Shown in pieces: positions 4,692 to 5,177 of a DNA stretch of 5,177 nt. Position 1 is the first letter of the stretch. Each line of letters opens with the position of its first letter. Source of the DNA: Pseudomonadota bacterium (GTDB lineage Bacteria; Pseudomonadota; Alphaproteobacteria; Rhizobiales; Segnochrobactraceae); NCBI GenBank assembly GCA_023442215.1, contig JAEZMP010000568.1:1-5177 (forward strand), written 5' to 3'. The notes below the pieces were generated by a model that saw only the letters and a program-made list of their open reading frames with translations, was not told the origin of the DNA and did no database searches. The position numbers were made by a program, and so were the translations under genes.

Positions 4692-5177
4692 ATGGAACGT
4701 CAGGACCGGGCCTGCGATCTACCGACCGGCTTCGGCCGGGACATGGCGCGCGTGCTCTCCCGCATCGGCCGCGACGACTTCTATGAGACCGTGATCGACG
4801 CCGTCGCGCCGCTGATCCCCTGCGATTTCTGGATCATGGCGCGCTACGAGACGGCGGCGAAGCCGCGCATCATCTCGGAATCGGGCATGGCGCCGCGGGC
4901 AAAGTCTGCCTACACCGACAAGCTCTGGCACCTCGATCCGCTCTCGCGCACGCCGGTCGCGGCCGACCGCCACCGGGCCATCAGCCTCCGCACGCTCTGC
5001 GCGGACGGGCCGCTCGACCGCACCTATGCGCGCTATCTCGACGTCGATCTCGGCATCGTCGACGAACTGGCACTGCTGCTGCCGCTTAACGACCGCAGCT
5101 TCCTCGCCCTGTGCCTCGACCGTCATCGCGAAGCCTTCGGCGAACAGGAATTGCGGCTCGCCTCGGAAATCCTCGAC
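4692..5177 (+). CDS. Probable LuxR-family transcriptional regulator, N-terminal sensor domain (3' end outside window)
   Basis: The frame is open for 162 codons from the ATG at 4692 to the window edge. The translated part looks like the N-terminal sensor region of LuxR-type helix-turn-helix regulators. An N-terminal helix (MARVLSRIGRDDFYETVIDAV, within 18-38) leads into CDFWIMARYE at 44-53. A YTDKLWHLDPL segment at 74-84 recalls the Y-x(n)-Y/H-x-LDP motif common in these proteins. A GIVDELALLLPL strand at 121-132 and LALCLDR at 138-143 follow, then EAFGEQELRLASEI, which would start the linker to the DNA-binding domain. That C-terminal HTH domain is not in the window, so the regulator call rests on the sensor pattern and on the divergent position next to the transporter operon. 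The ligand is unknown. A stand-alone GAF-like protein is the main alternative. Confidence 0.68.
   Translation, partial: MERQDRACDLPTGFGRDMARVLSRIGRDDFYETVIDAVAPLIPCDFWIMARYETAAKPRIISESGMAPRAKSAYTDKLWHLDPLSRTPVAADRHRAISLRTLCADGPLDRTYARYLDVDLGIVDELALLLPLNDRSFLALCLDRHREAFGEQELRLASEILD

Noticed and set aside
4603..4794. Possible small plus-strand gene of 63 codons across the regulator start
   Set aside because: It starts upstream of the sigma-54 promoter, has no Shine-Dalgarno, and overlaps the regulator in another frame.
4719..5126. Minus-strand frame of 135 codons opposite the LuxR-type gene
   Set aside because: The plus-strand frame has a promoter, a ribosome-binding site and a protein-like pattern. 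The minus-strand frame has a composition typical of a GC-rich shadow.
1..5177. CRISPR array, tRNA or rRNA gene, insertion sequence or defence island
   Set aside because: No spaced direct-repeat array, transposase motif, terminal inverted repeats or tRNA-like cloverleaf was recognised. Nearly the whole window is accounted for by the operon and the regulator gene.

Overview
The window looks like a piece of a high-GC alphaproteobacterial chromosome, most likely of the Hyphomicrobiales/Rhizobiales type. This is inferred from base composition, the tightly packed layout, and the pairing of a Tat-exported PotD-like binding protein with a divergently transcribed LuxR-type regulator. No ribosomal or housekeeping marker is present to fix the taxon.

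Positions 1-4496 hold one compact operon on the minus strand, read from right to left. In order it encodes a periplasmic substrate-binding protein of the PotD/PotF type, a hydantoin-racemase-like member of the Asp/Glu racemase superfamily, two inner-membrane permeases of the PotB and PotC types, and an ATP-binding protein of the PotA type that runs off the left edge. Three junctions are very tight. The racemase stop overlaps the first permease start (ATGA), the first permease stop overlaps the second permease start (ATGA), and only 3 bases separate the second permease from the ATPase. The set is a complete importer of the polyamine/opine/phosphonate class with a racemase built into the operon.

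Positions 4497-4691 are a 195-bp divergent intergenic region. It contains a near-consensus sigma-54 (-24/-12) promoter pointing right, two tandem GTGAC-N4-GTC(A/C)C inverted repeats exactly 20 bp apart, a separate ACCAC-C-GTGGT palindrome, and clear Shine-Dalgarno sequences for both flanking genes.

Positions 4692-5177 hold the N-terminal part of a plus-strand gene. It resembles the ligand-sensing domain of LuxR-family regulators. The DNA-binding end lies beyond the window.

Working model (inference): the regulator senses a metabolite tied to the imported compound and controls the operon through the intergenic repeats. The transporter brings in an amine- or amino-acid-derived compound, and the racemase adjusts its chirality. 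The sigma-54 promoter would tie the regulator to a global signal such as nitrogen status. The substrate cannot be assigned from sequence alone.
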